Shown: positions 33,852 through 41,424 of the stretch, piece by piece | Layout of the letters: each line of letters begins with the position of its first letter | How positions within the stretch are numbered: the first letter of the stretch is position 1 | Position numbers and translations under genes: made by a program | DNA from: Porphyromonadaceae bacterium UBA7332 | GTDB taxonomy: Bacteria > Bacteroidota > Bacteroidia > Bacteroidales > UBA7332 | Assembly (NCBI GenBank): GCA_002471225.1 | Contig: DKPO01000031.1 | Location: 231,099-283,038, forward strand | Direction: 5' to 3' | Length of the DNA: 51,940 nucleotides | Notes under the pieces: generated by a model | Told to the model about the DNA's origin: nothing | Database searches by the model: none | Seen by the model: only the letters and a program-made list of their open reading frames with translations

Positions 33852-34547
33852 ATGTCAAACGAATATAATATATATATAGACGAAACCTGCCATTTAGAAC
33901 ACGATGGTATTCCGGTGATGTGTATTGGTTACATTAAGCTGCCAAAAGAAAATTATAAAGGACTAACAGACAAAATTAGAAAGCTAAAACTAAAGTATCA
34001 TAATCCCACAGAAATTAAGTGGAACAAACTATCTATGTCGCGGATAGCATTGTATAAAGAGTTGATTGATCTCCTATTTGCAAGCTCAATGCAATTCAGA
34101 GCAGTATTGGTGAAAAGAAAAGATCGTCTCAATAATGCATTGTATAATGAAAATGATCATAATATTTTTTATTATAAAGCAGCATTTTACCTCTTGAGAT
34201 ATGATGTTTTGCCTACAGCTACATATCGGGTATATTTTGATATAAAAGAAACATATGCCACTCAACGTCTTAAGAAAATATCCGAAATCCTTGATAGAGT
34301 TTGTGGTATAGGACGATTTACGCATTTTCAAAATATTAAATCAGACGAAATCGAATTTGTACAATTAGCCGATTTGCTGATAGGCGCTATAGGTTATAGG
34401 AGCCGGGATGATATTGTGAAAAAGAGTGTAGTGAAAAATGAGCTAATTAAATATATAGAGTTCAAAGCGGGGCAATCATTAGACCAAAAAACTGAGAAAA
34501 ATAATACTAAGTTTAATATTTATGATTTTCCCCTTAGAAGCGAATGA
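33852..34547 (+). CDS. DUF3800 protein, predicted RNase H-like nuclease fold
   Basis: A 231-residue protein from the ATG following GGAGGAATAAGGAT; an in-frame ATG 18 bp earlier overlaps the previous gene. DUF3800 hallmarks are the opening strand YNIYIDET, a TEIKW motif near 53-57, a third strand YRVYFDIKE, and the closing helix EFVQLADLLIGAIGY. Acidic residues D10, E54, D130 and D174 fall on these elements and could form the metal-binding quartet of an RNase H-like active site; this is my reading by eye. DUF3800 genes are commonly found in accessory and mobile regions. The 182-residue gene overlaps it by ATGA, so the two are translated together. Confidence 0.8.
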   Translation: MSNEYNIYIDETCHLEHDGIPVMCIGYIKLPKENYKGLTDKIRKLKLKYHNPTEIKWNKLSMSRIALYKELIDLLFASSMQFRAVLVKRKDRLNNALYNENDHNIFYYKAAFYLLRYDVLPTATYRVYFDIKETYATQRLKKISEILDRVCGIGRFTHFQNIKSDEIEFVQLADLLIGAIGYRSRDDIVKKSVVKNELIKYIEFKAGQSLDQKTEKNNTKFNIYDFPLRSE

Positions 34548-35092
34548 GTACAAAGGATATATTAGGTGATTTGTCAGATTTGGATGATACATTGACAGAT
34601 GAACCAACTAAAGAGCAATTGTTTCAGTTATATGGAATTTATATGAACGATTTTGTGAAGAACATATTGAACTTAGATGGCTTTAAGGTATTAGTAAATA
34701 AAAATCAAGTAAATAATAGCAAAGTGTACGATGTGAAACTCTTAAAGAAGCAGGAGACTTTTTGCCATATTATAACTCGTAAGGATGATAAAACAGGTCG
34801 TCGATATATAAACGCTGAAAGAGCTAATAAAATACATTGGATACGTCCAATTCTGGAGAATTGTAGCGATCCGAGAATCAAATACTTTGAAAGGCGAAAC
34901 CCTGATTATGAATATTGCAAATATTACTGGTTTAAAGAGAAAAGCTATATAGTGATACTTAAGGAAATCAAGGAAAATGTGATGTTGGTTACAGGTTTTT
35001 GTGTAGATGGTACCGAGGTCGGTAAGTTTAATAAACAACATCAAGCCTATTTACAAGAAGTACAGAAACAAAAAAACCTACCTCGAAGGTAG
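34544..35092 (+). CDS. 182-residue protein resembling BECR-fold (barnase/EndoU/colicin/RelE-like) nucleases
   Basis: Third gene of the cassette, coupled to DUF3800 by an ATGA overlap. An acidic N-terminal tail (about 1-35) precedes a compact domain (about 45-157): a strand run with FCHIITRK (H75, R79), RAN-KIHWIRPILEN (93-106; H98, W99, R101), IKYFERRNP, then strands YWFKEKSYIVILKEI and VMLVTGFCVDG. This order recalls phage- and toxin-associated BECR-fold ribonucleases, where His and Arg/Lys residues act in catalysis. The match is from memory of the pattern, not a search. The C-terminal tail is basic (VQKQKNLPRR), and the stop codon sits inside the first hairpin of the downstream element. Confidence 0.6.
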   Translation: MSTKDILGDLSDLDDTLTDEPTKEQLFQLYGIYMNDFVKNILNLDGFKVLVNKNQVNNSKVYDVKLLKKQETFCHIITRKDDKTGRRYINAERANKIHWIRPILENCSDPRIKYFERRNPDYEYCKYYWFKEKSYIVILKEIKENVMLVTGFCVDGTEVGKFNKQHQAYLQEVQKQKNLPRR

Positions 35093-35175
35093 GTACGCAA
35101 CTTTAGGCAATGCGATTGGAAGCACGAAGCTCTCGCCATATCCTTTACCCTTTGGGTAATGACACTACAAATGTA
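35076..35175 (+). ncRNA. Candidate structured RNA downstream of the DUF3800 cassette
   Basis: About 100 nt able to form several hairpins in series. One is ACCTACCT-CGA-AGGTAGGT (35076-35094), which contains the TAG stop of the preceding gene. Next is a region with CGCA/TGCG and GCGA/TCGC pairings around AGC-ACGAA-GCT. Then follow TTACCC-TTT-GGGTAA and ACTAC-AAAT-GTAGT with a T-rich tail. Published comparative work describes several conserved RNA motifs near DUF3800 genes (the DUF3800 RNA motifs). Whether this is one of them needs a covariance-model search. The first and last hairpins could simply be a terminator; the ordered set in between argues for more. The rest of the 270-bp gap shows nothing else. 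Confidence 0.45.
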
Positions 35176-35362
35176 GTTATTTATTTGATTTATCCCATAT
35201 ATTTATTCTTAGAAAAAATGTATGAGTGTACAGATTAATTTTTCACTATTTAAAGATAGAACAAAAAATGGCCTTTTTTGTTTATGCTAGTTATCAAACG
35301 TTTGGGTATGTGTATAGATGATTTACAGTAGTGGTTTGTGTATCTGATTTTGCATTATATTT

Positions 35363-36358
35363 TCAAATCCGGAAAACGCTTATAGGTACCAATCGGGATA
35401 CCAACCGGAATGACTTGGATGCGATTATTTTTAATATTCCCGGTTCGACAGAATTCCGTTTATTTATTTTTTTCGTAACCTCTGTAATTTCTATATCGTT
35501 CAGATTCAAACTCTGGCTCATTTGACTGGCTTTATGATATAACTCATCATTGGGATTATTGATCTGTCGCTGAATAAGAATCAGTATTTGAAGGCATTGA
35601 AGTTTCATTGCTTTATGAATAGATTCCGGCCATGATGGATCATTCAGTAATGGGTAGCGTGAATTGAGTGTAAGGAACAAGCGTTTGACCGGATCTTCAC
35701 CAGCCCAGTTACTTTCACCATATTCTTTTCTGTAAACAGTCATGATCTGTGGTTGATAATGAATATCGCCATGCAGTGCATTTAATAAATGCATAGGCAG
35801 ATCATTGGTTGATACATCTTTATACCATTCAGGTAGACCTTCGGGGTATAATTTGCGGAACATACAGGTACTATTCGTAATAAAATTACTGGTAGCCATA
35901 TCTGCCAGAGTCAGAATACGTTTTTGATTAGGATTGGATAAAGTTTTTATACCTGTATTTTCGTAATAATTCAATGCCCGATGAAATACGACACTGCATT
36001 CGGGATGAGCGTCCAGATAATCAACCTGGCGTTGAAGTTTATGTTTGGATATGTAGAAATCATCCGGATCGCAGATCGCAATATACGGAGTGTCACAAAG
36101 ATTATAGGCTTTTTCGAAATTAAGAACAACGCCTAAATTCTTTTCGTTTGAGACAATTCGAATGATATCCGGATATTCGGTTTGGAACTTTCGGCAGATG
36201 TCGGGACTCTGATCGGTACTACAATCATCGACAATCAGAATCTTATATTTAAAATCGCATTCTTGTCTGACAATACTGTTAAGAGCTTCGGTTACATAAG
36301 CTGCTTTATTGTAAAGCAAAACAATGACAGTTACTAAATACTCGTTTCTCATTTTCAT
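35363..36358 (-). CDS. Family 2 glycosyltransferase (surface polysaccharide)
   Basis: A 331-residue GT-A enzyme. The N-terminal domain has EYLVTVIVLLYNKAAYVTEAL, the nucleotide loop ILIVDDCSTDQSPDI, NLGVVLNFEKAYN, and the metal-binding ICDPDDFYISKHKL. The C-terminal third is helical and less conserved, with no membrane helices. Its ATG overlaps the flippase stop by 4 bp, so it belongs to a polysaccharide export unit. Donor and acceptor are unknown. This pair borders the repeat/DUF3800 accessory region and may itself be variable between strains. Confidence 0.9.
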   Translation of the reverse strand: MKMRNEYLVTVIVLLYNKAAYVTEALNSIVRQECDFKYKILIVDDCSTDQSPDICRKFQTEYPDIIRIVSNEKNLGVVLNFEKAYNLCDTPYIAICDPDDFYISKHKLQRQVDYLDAHPECSVVFHRALNYYENTGIKTLSNPNQKRILTLADMATSNFITNSTCMFRKLYPEGLPEWYKDVSTNDLPMHLLNALHGDIHYQPQIMTVYRKEYGESNWAGEDPVKRLFLTLNSRYPLLNDPSWPESIHKAMKLQCLQILILIQRQINNPNDELYHKASQMSQSLNLNDIEITEVTKKINKRNSVEPGILKIIASKSFRLVSRLVPISVFRI

Positions 36359-37788
36359 TTCTTGATTTTGTTTTTCACTAAATCGATTATATCGGCAATA
36401 ATAACGTTCTTATTCAGGTAGTTTAATGAGGCAAAAGCAATCAGATAAACTGCATTTTGAATCAAGAACAAAAGATATATATTCGTGATTACATACGAAA
36501 CGGGATAGCATACCAAAAAGGATGCCAGGGCAATGAATATATAACTTTGTATATCTTTTAGCTGAAAGATCATAGAGTAATTCGTTTTGAGCGCTGTCAT
36601 ATACATACTGAACAGACAAATCAGAAAACGGCTGATTAATTGTCCGATAACTACGGCAATGGCTCCGTAAGGAATTGTAGCAATCAGTACAGAAAATGTG
36701 ATAACCGCTTTAATGGTTTCGACAAAAAGCAAATGCTTGCTTTTCCCTTCTACACGCAAGAACGTATTGACTAATGCCGTGATGATAGATAGTATGCCGC
36801 AAATACTCAATATCTGAAGAAAAACGATTGAGTCAAACCATTTATTGCGCAGGAACATCAGAATAAAAGGTTTGCTCGTAATAGCGAGCATCGGTAAAAA
36901 CAGAAATGACAGAAAACAGGCAAAATGCATAGATTTACGAAATGCATTTAACAATCTGTCCTCTTCCTGATTAATGGTTGATAAAACTGGAAACAGTGAA
37001 GACTGAATCGGAGAATTAATGGTTGAAATAGCCATGTCACTCATTTTCTGTGCTTGTGTATAGTATCCGACAGTTGTTACTGAGAAATGTTTTCCAAGCA
37101 TCATTGAATACATATTTTGAACGATCCCGACAAGTTGAGACAGAAGCAGATAGGATGAAAATCCAAATAACCTTCTGATCGTAGAGATTTTGAAAACAAG
37201 GCGTGGTCGCCATTTGCTTACACTCCAGAGAAGTCCTGTTTTAAGGATCGAAACAGACACAGTCTGATAGACAATAGCCCAAACTCCGTATCCTTTCCAT
37301 GCGAGCAATAAAGCAATACCACCCGATAGCACGAGTGAAACGATGTTTGCTATAGTCTGGATTTTGAAATTTATACTTTTAGCATAAATGGTGTTCTGAA
37401 TAATGCCTCCGGAATTGAATAAGATGCTTAGGAATAATACACGTGAAACAGGTATCAGTCTCGGTTGATCATAATATTCCGCGATAAGAGGTGCAGACAT
37501 ATATAAGAGGGCATACAGAAGAATACTCATCCCCATATTTAAATAAAAAACGGTACTGTAATCATCCTCATTCGTATCCTGATAGCGAATAAGTGCACTT
37601 GTAAAACCGCCATCAATAAATATGGTAGTCAATAAGACGAAAATAGAGAGCATCCCAATTAATCCGAAATCGGACACATCTAACAGGTCGGCCATAATCA
37701 CACCTGTAATGAAATAGGCGATTTGAGTCCCGACCTTGTCAACTAAGGTCCAGAGTAGAGCTGATATGGTCTGATCTTTTAATGTCAT
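36355..37788 (-). CDS. Wzx-type lipopolysaccharide/polysaccharide flippase (MOP superfamily)
   Basis: Integral-membrane transporter that flips lipid-linked oligosaccharides across the inner membrane. The 477 residues contain about fourteen helices. The N-terminus LWTLVDKVGTQIAYFITGVIMADLLDVSDFGLIGML is typical of the PST/WzxC branch, seen here as consecutive segments, and VSRVLFLSILFNSGGIIQNTI and SSYLLLSQLVGIVQNMYSMMLGK also fit. It is transcribed together with the overlapping glycosyltransferase. Only these two genes of a polysaccharide locus are present, so the rest of the pathway is elsewhere. Confidence 0.9.
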   Translation of the reverse strand: MTLKDQTISALLWTLVDKVGTQIAYFITGVIMADLLDVSDFGLIGMLSIFVLLTTIFIDGGFTSALIRYQDTNEDDYSTVFYLNMGMSILLYALLYMSAPLIAEYYDQPRLIPVSRVLFLSILFNSGGIIQNTIYAKSINFKIQTIANIVSLVLSGGIALLLAWKGYGVWAIVYQTVSVSILKTGLLWSVSKWRPRLVFKISTIRRLFGFSSYLLLSQLVGIVQNMYSMMLGKHFSVTTVGYYTQAQKMSDMAISTINSPIQSSLFPVLSTINQEEDRLLNAFRKSMHFACFLSFLFLPMLAITSKPFILMFLRNKWFDSIVFLQILSICGILSIITALVNTFLRVEGKSKHLLFVETIKAVITFSVLIATIPYGAIAVVIGQLISRFLICLFSMYMTALKTNYSMIFQLKDIQSYIFIALASFLVCYPVSYVITNIYLLFLIQNAVYLIAFASLNYLNKNVIIADIIDLVKNKIKK

Positions 37789-37813
37789 AAAGGTCTATGT
37801 AAAGATGAATAAA

Positions 37814-37821
37814 CAAAAGTA
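37814..37821 (-). promoter_or_regulatory. Candidate -7 box of the flippase-glycosyltransferase operon
   Basis: Minus-strand TACTTTTG fits TAnnTTTG, 26 bp upstream of the flippase ATG. No matching -33 element was seen. Confidence 0.4.
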
Positions 37822-37898
37822 CATATTTATTTCTCATTTTAAGATCTCCTGCTTTTATATCTATATCGGGTAGCAATGAGTCTGCGCAGAAAATAAAA

Positions 37899-37935
37899 AC
37901 GGCGCATGGATCTTTCAGGAAGATCTATGCACCGT
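37899..37935 (-). terminator. Terminator after the SIS-domain gene
   Basis: Arms ACGGCGCATGGATCTT (37899-37914) and AAGATCTATGCACCGT (37920-37935) pair throughout with two wobble pairs and a 5-nt loop. On the minus strand it is followed by TTTTTATTTTC. It ends the metA-SIS operon. Confidence 0.85.
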
Positions 37936-37996
37936 CAGGAATTATGAAGAGAAATCATGAAACAGATATTTCAGAAATCTCCTGATAAAAGGAAGA

Positions 37997-38608
37997 TTAT
38001 TTATTTTCTTCACTCTGTTTGCGAGATTGCTCTCCCAAATAGCCGCCATGATGGCGTTTAGCGTATTCTTCGTTAGAGAATTTAGTTTTCAACATGGTGT
38101 TAACAACTAAAAGATCTCCGATAACAGTCATCATCGTTGTAGATGTAGTCGGTGTAAGTCCTAAAGGACAAACCTCTTTCGGATTACCTGTGAAAAGGCA
38201 AGCGTCAGCTTTTTTCGCTAATTCGCTTTCGTCATTTCCGGTGATGACGATGAATTTTACATTCGGATGTAAACGGCGTGCAAGGATCAAAAGCTCCAGT
38301 ATTTCACGTGTCTTACCAGAGTTTGATATAACCAGCATGATATCGTTTTCCTGTAAAATGCCTAAGTCACCGTGTTGTGCTTCACTTGGATGAAGAAAAA
38401 CAGCAGGTGAGCCTGTAGAACAAAATGTAGTAGCAATGTTTAAAGCAATTTGCCCGGCTTTACCCATACCACTTGTGACTAATTTGCCTTTATTCGTATG
38501 AACGGCTTCAACAATTAAGTCAACGGCTTTTTCAAAATCGTCAGTAATAGGAAGATTTAAAATGGCATCAGCTTCTTTTTGAAGAATCTGTTTGATTACA
38601 TCTTTCAT
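37997..38608 (-). CDS. Single-domain arabinose-5-phosphate isomerase-like SIS protein
   Basis: A 203-residue sugar isomerase domain protein. The core motif TSGMGKAGQIALNIATTFCSTG and the string PSEAQHGDLG (H79) are characteristic of KdsD/KpsF/GutQ enzymes, which convert ribulose-5-phosphate to arabinose-5-phosphate for Kdo synthesis. ISNSGKTREILEL supplies the phosphate loop, and the C-terminal HHGGYLG matches the catalytic HPGGxLG. The paired CBS domains of the E. coli enzymes are absent. A single-domain enzyme of this kind has been structurally described from Bacteroides fragilis. It lies 9 bp after metA, an association without an obvious metabolic link. Confidence 0.85.
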   Translation of the reverse strand: MKDVIKQILQKEADAILNLPITDDFEKAVDLIVEAVHTNKGKLVTSGMGKAGQIALNIATTFCSTGSPAVFLHPSEAQHGDLGILQENDIMLVISNSGKTREILELLILARRLHPNVKFIVITGNDESELAKKADACLFTGNPKEVCPLGLTPTTSTTMMTVIGDLLVVNTMLKTKFSNEEYAKRHHGGYLGEQSRKQSEENK

Positions 38609-38617
38609 ATAATTGGT

Positions 38618-39535
38618 TTATTTAATTTCGTCAATGTTATATGGCGTTCTCTGATATACGTAATAATTGAGCCAATTGTGGAACAATAAGTTTGCATGAG
38701 CCCGCCAACGTACGACCGGAGTTTTGTCGGGGTCATTGTCCTGATAATAGTTAGCAGGAACTTGAATAGGTAACCCTTTTGATAGATCCCGTTTGTATTC
38801 AGTATCCAATGTATAGGGTGCATATTCGGAATGACCCGAAATAAAGAACTCTCTCCCATCACGAGCCATTGCCATGTATAGTCCGGCTTCTTCGGATTCG
38901 GATAAGATAGTGAGCTCTTTCACTTTTGCGACATCCTCTCTCCTCACTTCGGTATGTCTGCTATGAGGAACAAAAAAAGCATCATCGAATCCCCGGAAGA
39001 TAGGTAATGTATTATCCCGGAGTGTATGTTCGAAAATACCGAATAGCTTATTGTCAAGCGGATGCTTAGGAACATCATAAAAATGATATAGTCCGGCTTG
39101 AGCTGCCCAGCAAATATACAGTGTTGATGTGACATTCTGTTGTGCCCAATCAAAAATCTCACATATCGGCTCCCAGTAGGAAACTTCTTCGAAAGGCATT
39201 TGTTCTACAGGAGCACCTGTAATAATCATGCCATCATACTTCTGATTTCTGATTTCCTCAAATGTATAATAAAAAGCTTCTAAATGCTCAATAGGTGTAT
39301 TTTTTGATATATGCTCTTTAATGCGTAAGAAGTTGATCTCTACCTGAAGAGGGGTGTTCGAAAGCAGACGGATAAGATCTGTTTCTGTATCAATCTTAAC
39401 GGGCATTAAGTTTAATATCAAAATCCTGAGTGGCCGTATATCCTGCATGTTGGCGCATGAGTCATTCATGACGAAGATATTTTCAGCTTTTAGAAGTTCA
39501 ATAGCCGGTAAATTATCCGGAATATTTAATGGCAT
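38618..39535 (-). CDS. metA: Homoserine O-acyltransferase MetA (predicted acetyl-CoA specific)
   Basis: Acylates homoserine in methionine synthesis. The 305-residue protein has the MetA glutamine-amidotransferase-like fold with nucleophile C142 in LYICWAAQAGLYHF and catalytic H235/E237 in SGHSEYAP. Residue 111 is glutamate (GAPVEQMPFEE). Work on this family showed that Glu at 111 gives acetyl-CoA preference while Gly gives succinyl-CoA preference, so acetyl-homoserine is the predicted product despite the usual succinyltransferase name. It is first in an operon with the SIS protein. No SAM riboswitch-like leader was seen. Confidence 0.95.
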   Translation of the reverse strand: MPLNIPDNLPAIELLKAENIFVMNDSCANMQDIRPLRILILNLMPVKIDTETDLIRLLSNTPLQVEINFLRIKEHISKNTPIEHLEAFYYTFEEIRNQKYDGMIITGAPVEQMPFEEVSYWEPICEIFDWAQQNVTSTLYICWAAQAGLYHFYDVPKHPLDNKLFGIFEHTLRDNTLPIFRGFDDAFFVPHSRHTEVRREDVAKVKELTILSESEEAGLYMAMARDGREFFISGHSEYAPYTLDTEYKRDLSKGLPIQVPANYYQDNDPDKTPVVRWRAHANLLFHNWLNYYVYQRTPYNIDEIK

Positions 39536-39668
39536 ATTCTTTCAGTTTACGTTATACGTACACAAAGTAACTACTTTTTTCTGAGCTATAATCAGATTGA
39601 AGCAAAAAGAGTGTCTTGCGATTGTTGTAAAACAGTATAGGAAGAAAATCAATAAGGACCGAATTATG

Positions 39669-39676
39669 TATCTTTG
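39669..39676 (+). promoter_or_regulatory. Candidate -7 box for the thioredoxin gene
   Basis: TATCTTTG fits TAnnTTTG, about 70 bp upstream of the thioredoxin ATG in the metA/trx divergent gap. No -33 TTTG at the right distance. Confidence 0.35.
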
Positions 39677-39744
39677 GATGCGAATACTAATAGTTTGGAT
39701 AAACTATTAAACATACGAATTGTTATAATTAAAAGTAAACCATT

Positions 39745-40212
39745 ATGTTACAAAGAGTCTTATTTATTGCCTTACTATCCATATTCGGGTTTTCGTGTGC
39801 AAATTCTCAGAATACTGAGACAAAGAAAAGTGAGAAATCTGAAACAAAAGGATTGGTGATGAAAATGGATCAGAAGCTTTTCCTTGAAAAGATTTTTGAT
39901 TATAAGAAACAAAATCAAGAGTGGAAATACGAAAGTGATAAACCTAGTATTATTGACTTTTATGCTGATTGGTGTGCACCTTGTCGTAAAGTAGCACCCA
40001 TTTTAGATGAGTTAGCTGAAGAATATAAAGGTAAGATCAATTTCTATAAGGTAGATACCGAAAAAGAAAAAGAACTATCCCGTGAAATGGGAATAAGAAG
40101 CTTGCCGACGTTATTGTATTGTCCTGTAAACGGGCAACCTCAGATTATTATGGGATTGCAGCCAAAAGAAAATTACATTCAGGCAATCAAAGAAATATTC
40201 AACGTTCAATAG
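39745..40212 (+). CDS. Thioredoxin-fold lipoprotein
   Basis: A 155-residue thioredoxin carried on a lipoprotein signal (LLSIFGFSC, acylated C18). After a charged linker, the thioredoxin domain (about 45-155) has the active site DFYADWCAPCRK with C77 and C80, the conserved cis-proline loop RSLPTLLY, and a C-terminal helix. The WCAPC site resembles that of thioredoxins and of thiol reductases. Membrane anchoring in the periplasm suggests electron delivery to envelope proteins; a DsbD-like donor is not in the window. It is monocistronic, ended by a strong terminator. Confidence 0.9.
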   Translation: MLQRVLFIALLSIFGFSCANSQNTETKKSEKSETKGLVMKMDQKLFLEKIFDYKKQNQEWKYESDKPSIIDFYADWCAPCRKVAPILDELAEEYKGKINFYKVDTEKEKELSREMGIRSLPTLLYCPVNGQPQIIMGLQPKENYIQAIKEIFNVQ

Positions 40213-40235
40213 ATTTTAAGTTAAGTTGCATTGGT

Positions 40236-40271
40236 GCGTGGAAATCGGTAACGGTTTTCACGCTTTTTTTT
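40236..40271 (+). terminator. Terminator after the thioredoxin gene
   Basis: 12-bp stem GCGTGGAAATCG / CGGTTTTCACGC (two wobble pairs) with a GTAA loop, 40236-40263, followed by eight T residues. A classical intrinsic terminator on the plus strand. Confidence 0.9.
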
Positions 40272-40272
40272 A

Positions 40273-40280
40273 TAGCTTTG
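40273..40280 (+). promoter_or_regulatory. Candidate -7 box for mnmA
   Basis: TAGCTTTG fits TAnnTTTG, directly after the thioredoxin terminator and 20 bp before the mnmA ATG, so mnmA probably has its own promoter. The -33 element is not evident. Confidence 0.4.
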
Positions 40281-40300
40281 TATGTGCTAAACAGATATAT

Positions 40301-41347
40301 ATGAAGAAAGTATTGCTAGGAATGAGTGGAGGTACCGATAGTTCGGTTGCAGCGATGATATTGAAAGAATCAGGTTATGAGGTAATCGGAATAACTTTTC
40401 GGTTTTATGATCGTGAAGAAAATACGCGTCATTTGGAAGATGCGCGGGAACTTGCGGACAGACTTGGTATCGAACATCGGGTATATGATGCCCGGGATTT
40501 GTTTAAAGATAAAATACTCTCCTATTTTATTTCAGAATATATGTCCGGAAAAACACCGGTCCCTTGTGTGATCTGTAACAATGAACTCAAGTGGAAGCTG
40601 TTGTGTGATATTGCAGAAATAGAAGGCATTGATTATATCTCAACCGGACATTACGTACAAAAAGTATGGGTTGACGGAAAGTATTATATCACGCAAGGAA
40701 AAGATCCTGACAAAGATCAATCTTTCTTCATGTGGGGATTGGGGCAACGTATTTTATCCAGAATGTTATTGCCATTGGGGGATTTGCATAAATCGGAAGT
40801 CAGAGAATATGCCCGTAAACAGGGCTTTTTAAAAGCTGCAGATAAAAAAGACAGCTTAGGGGTTTGCTTTTGTCCGGGAGATTATCGTCCTTTCCTCAGA
40901 GAGCATGTCGATCCATCGTTGATTAAGCCGGGATATTTTAAGGATACAAAAGGTAATATATTAGGTAAACATGCCGGTTTCCCTTTTTATACAGTAGGGC
41001 AGCGAAGGGGATTAGGTATCAACTTTCAGTATGCGGTTTTTGTGAAAGAAATTGATGCAGATACGAATACCGTAACTTTGAGTAAACTGGAAGACATGTA
41101 TCATCAGACGATGTATCTGAAAGATGTCCATTTTATTGATCCCGAAGATATTGATACATTGCCTTTGACCTGTAAGATCCGTTATCGGAAACAAGAAAAT
41201 GGTTGTACAATCGAACTGACAGAAAATAATTGTGCAACAATACGCTTCGATGAACCGGTCAATTCTATTGCGCCGGGGCAATCTGCCGTATTTTATTGCG
41301 GAGATCGTGTAATCGGTGGAGGAATTATAGTTTCGGCAGCCGATTAA
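40301..41347 (+). CDS. mnmA: tRNA 2-thiouridylase MnmA
   Basis: ATP-dependent sulfurtransferase that makes 2-thiouridine at tRNA position 34. The start MKKVLLGMSGG is chosen because the frame upstream runs through the thioredoxin terminator. The 348 residues hold the PP-loop SGGTDSS (9-15), STGHYV, DKDQSFFMW, and the central and C-terminal beta domains with YTVGQRRGLGI. Cysteines that normally form the catalytic pair fall in PCVICN (C89, C92) and GVCFCPG (C189, C191), so each site has an extra neighbouring cysteine. GDYRPFL replaces the common GERNFKEFL, pointing to a Bacteroidota paralogue subgroup. Confidence 0.92.
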   Translation: MKKVLLGMSGGTDSSVAAMILKESGYEVIGITFRFYDREENTRHLEDARELADRLGIEHRVYDARDLFKDKILSYFISEYMSGKTPVPCVICNNELKWKLLCDIAEIEGIDYISTGHYVQKVWVDGKYYITQGKDPDKDQSFFMWGLGQRILSRMLLPLGDLHKSEVREYARKQGFLKAADKKDSLGVCFCPGDYRPFLREHVDPSLIKPGYFKDTKGNILGKHAGFPFYTVGQRRGLGINFQYAVFVKEIDADTNTVTLSKLEDMYHQTMYLKDVHFIDPEDIDTLPLTCKIRYRKQENGCTIELTENNCATIRFDEPVNSIAPGQSAVFYCGDRVIGGGIIVSAAD

Positions 41348-41371
41348 TTTTATTTTATTGTGTAATAGTTA

Positions 41372-41379
41372 TACTTTTG
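41372..41379 (+). promoter_or_regulatory. Candidate -7 box for trpS
   Basis: TACTTTTG fits TAnnTTTG in the 77-bp gap between mnmA and trpS, 45 bp before the ATG. A small hairpin CTTATC/GATAAG follows at about 41381-41398. No -33 element at normal spacing. Confidence 0.4.
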
Positions 41380-41424
41380 TCTTATCATTTAGGATAAGAA
41401 CAAAGAAATTAAAAAATCATATAT

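Noticed and set aside
32643..35362. Integrative element with defined att sites
   Set aside because: No integrase, transposase, tRNA target or flanking direct repeats were found; only composition and repeats mark the region.
39536..39744. SAM riboswitch or other leader RNA upstream of metA
   Set aside because: No ordered set of stems or known conserved core could be seen in this divergent gap.
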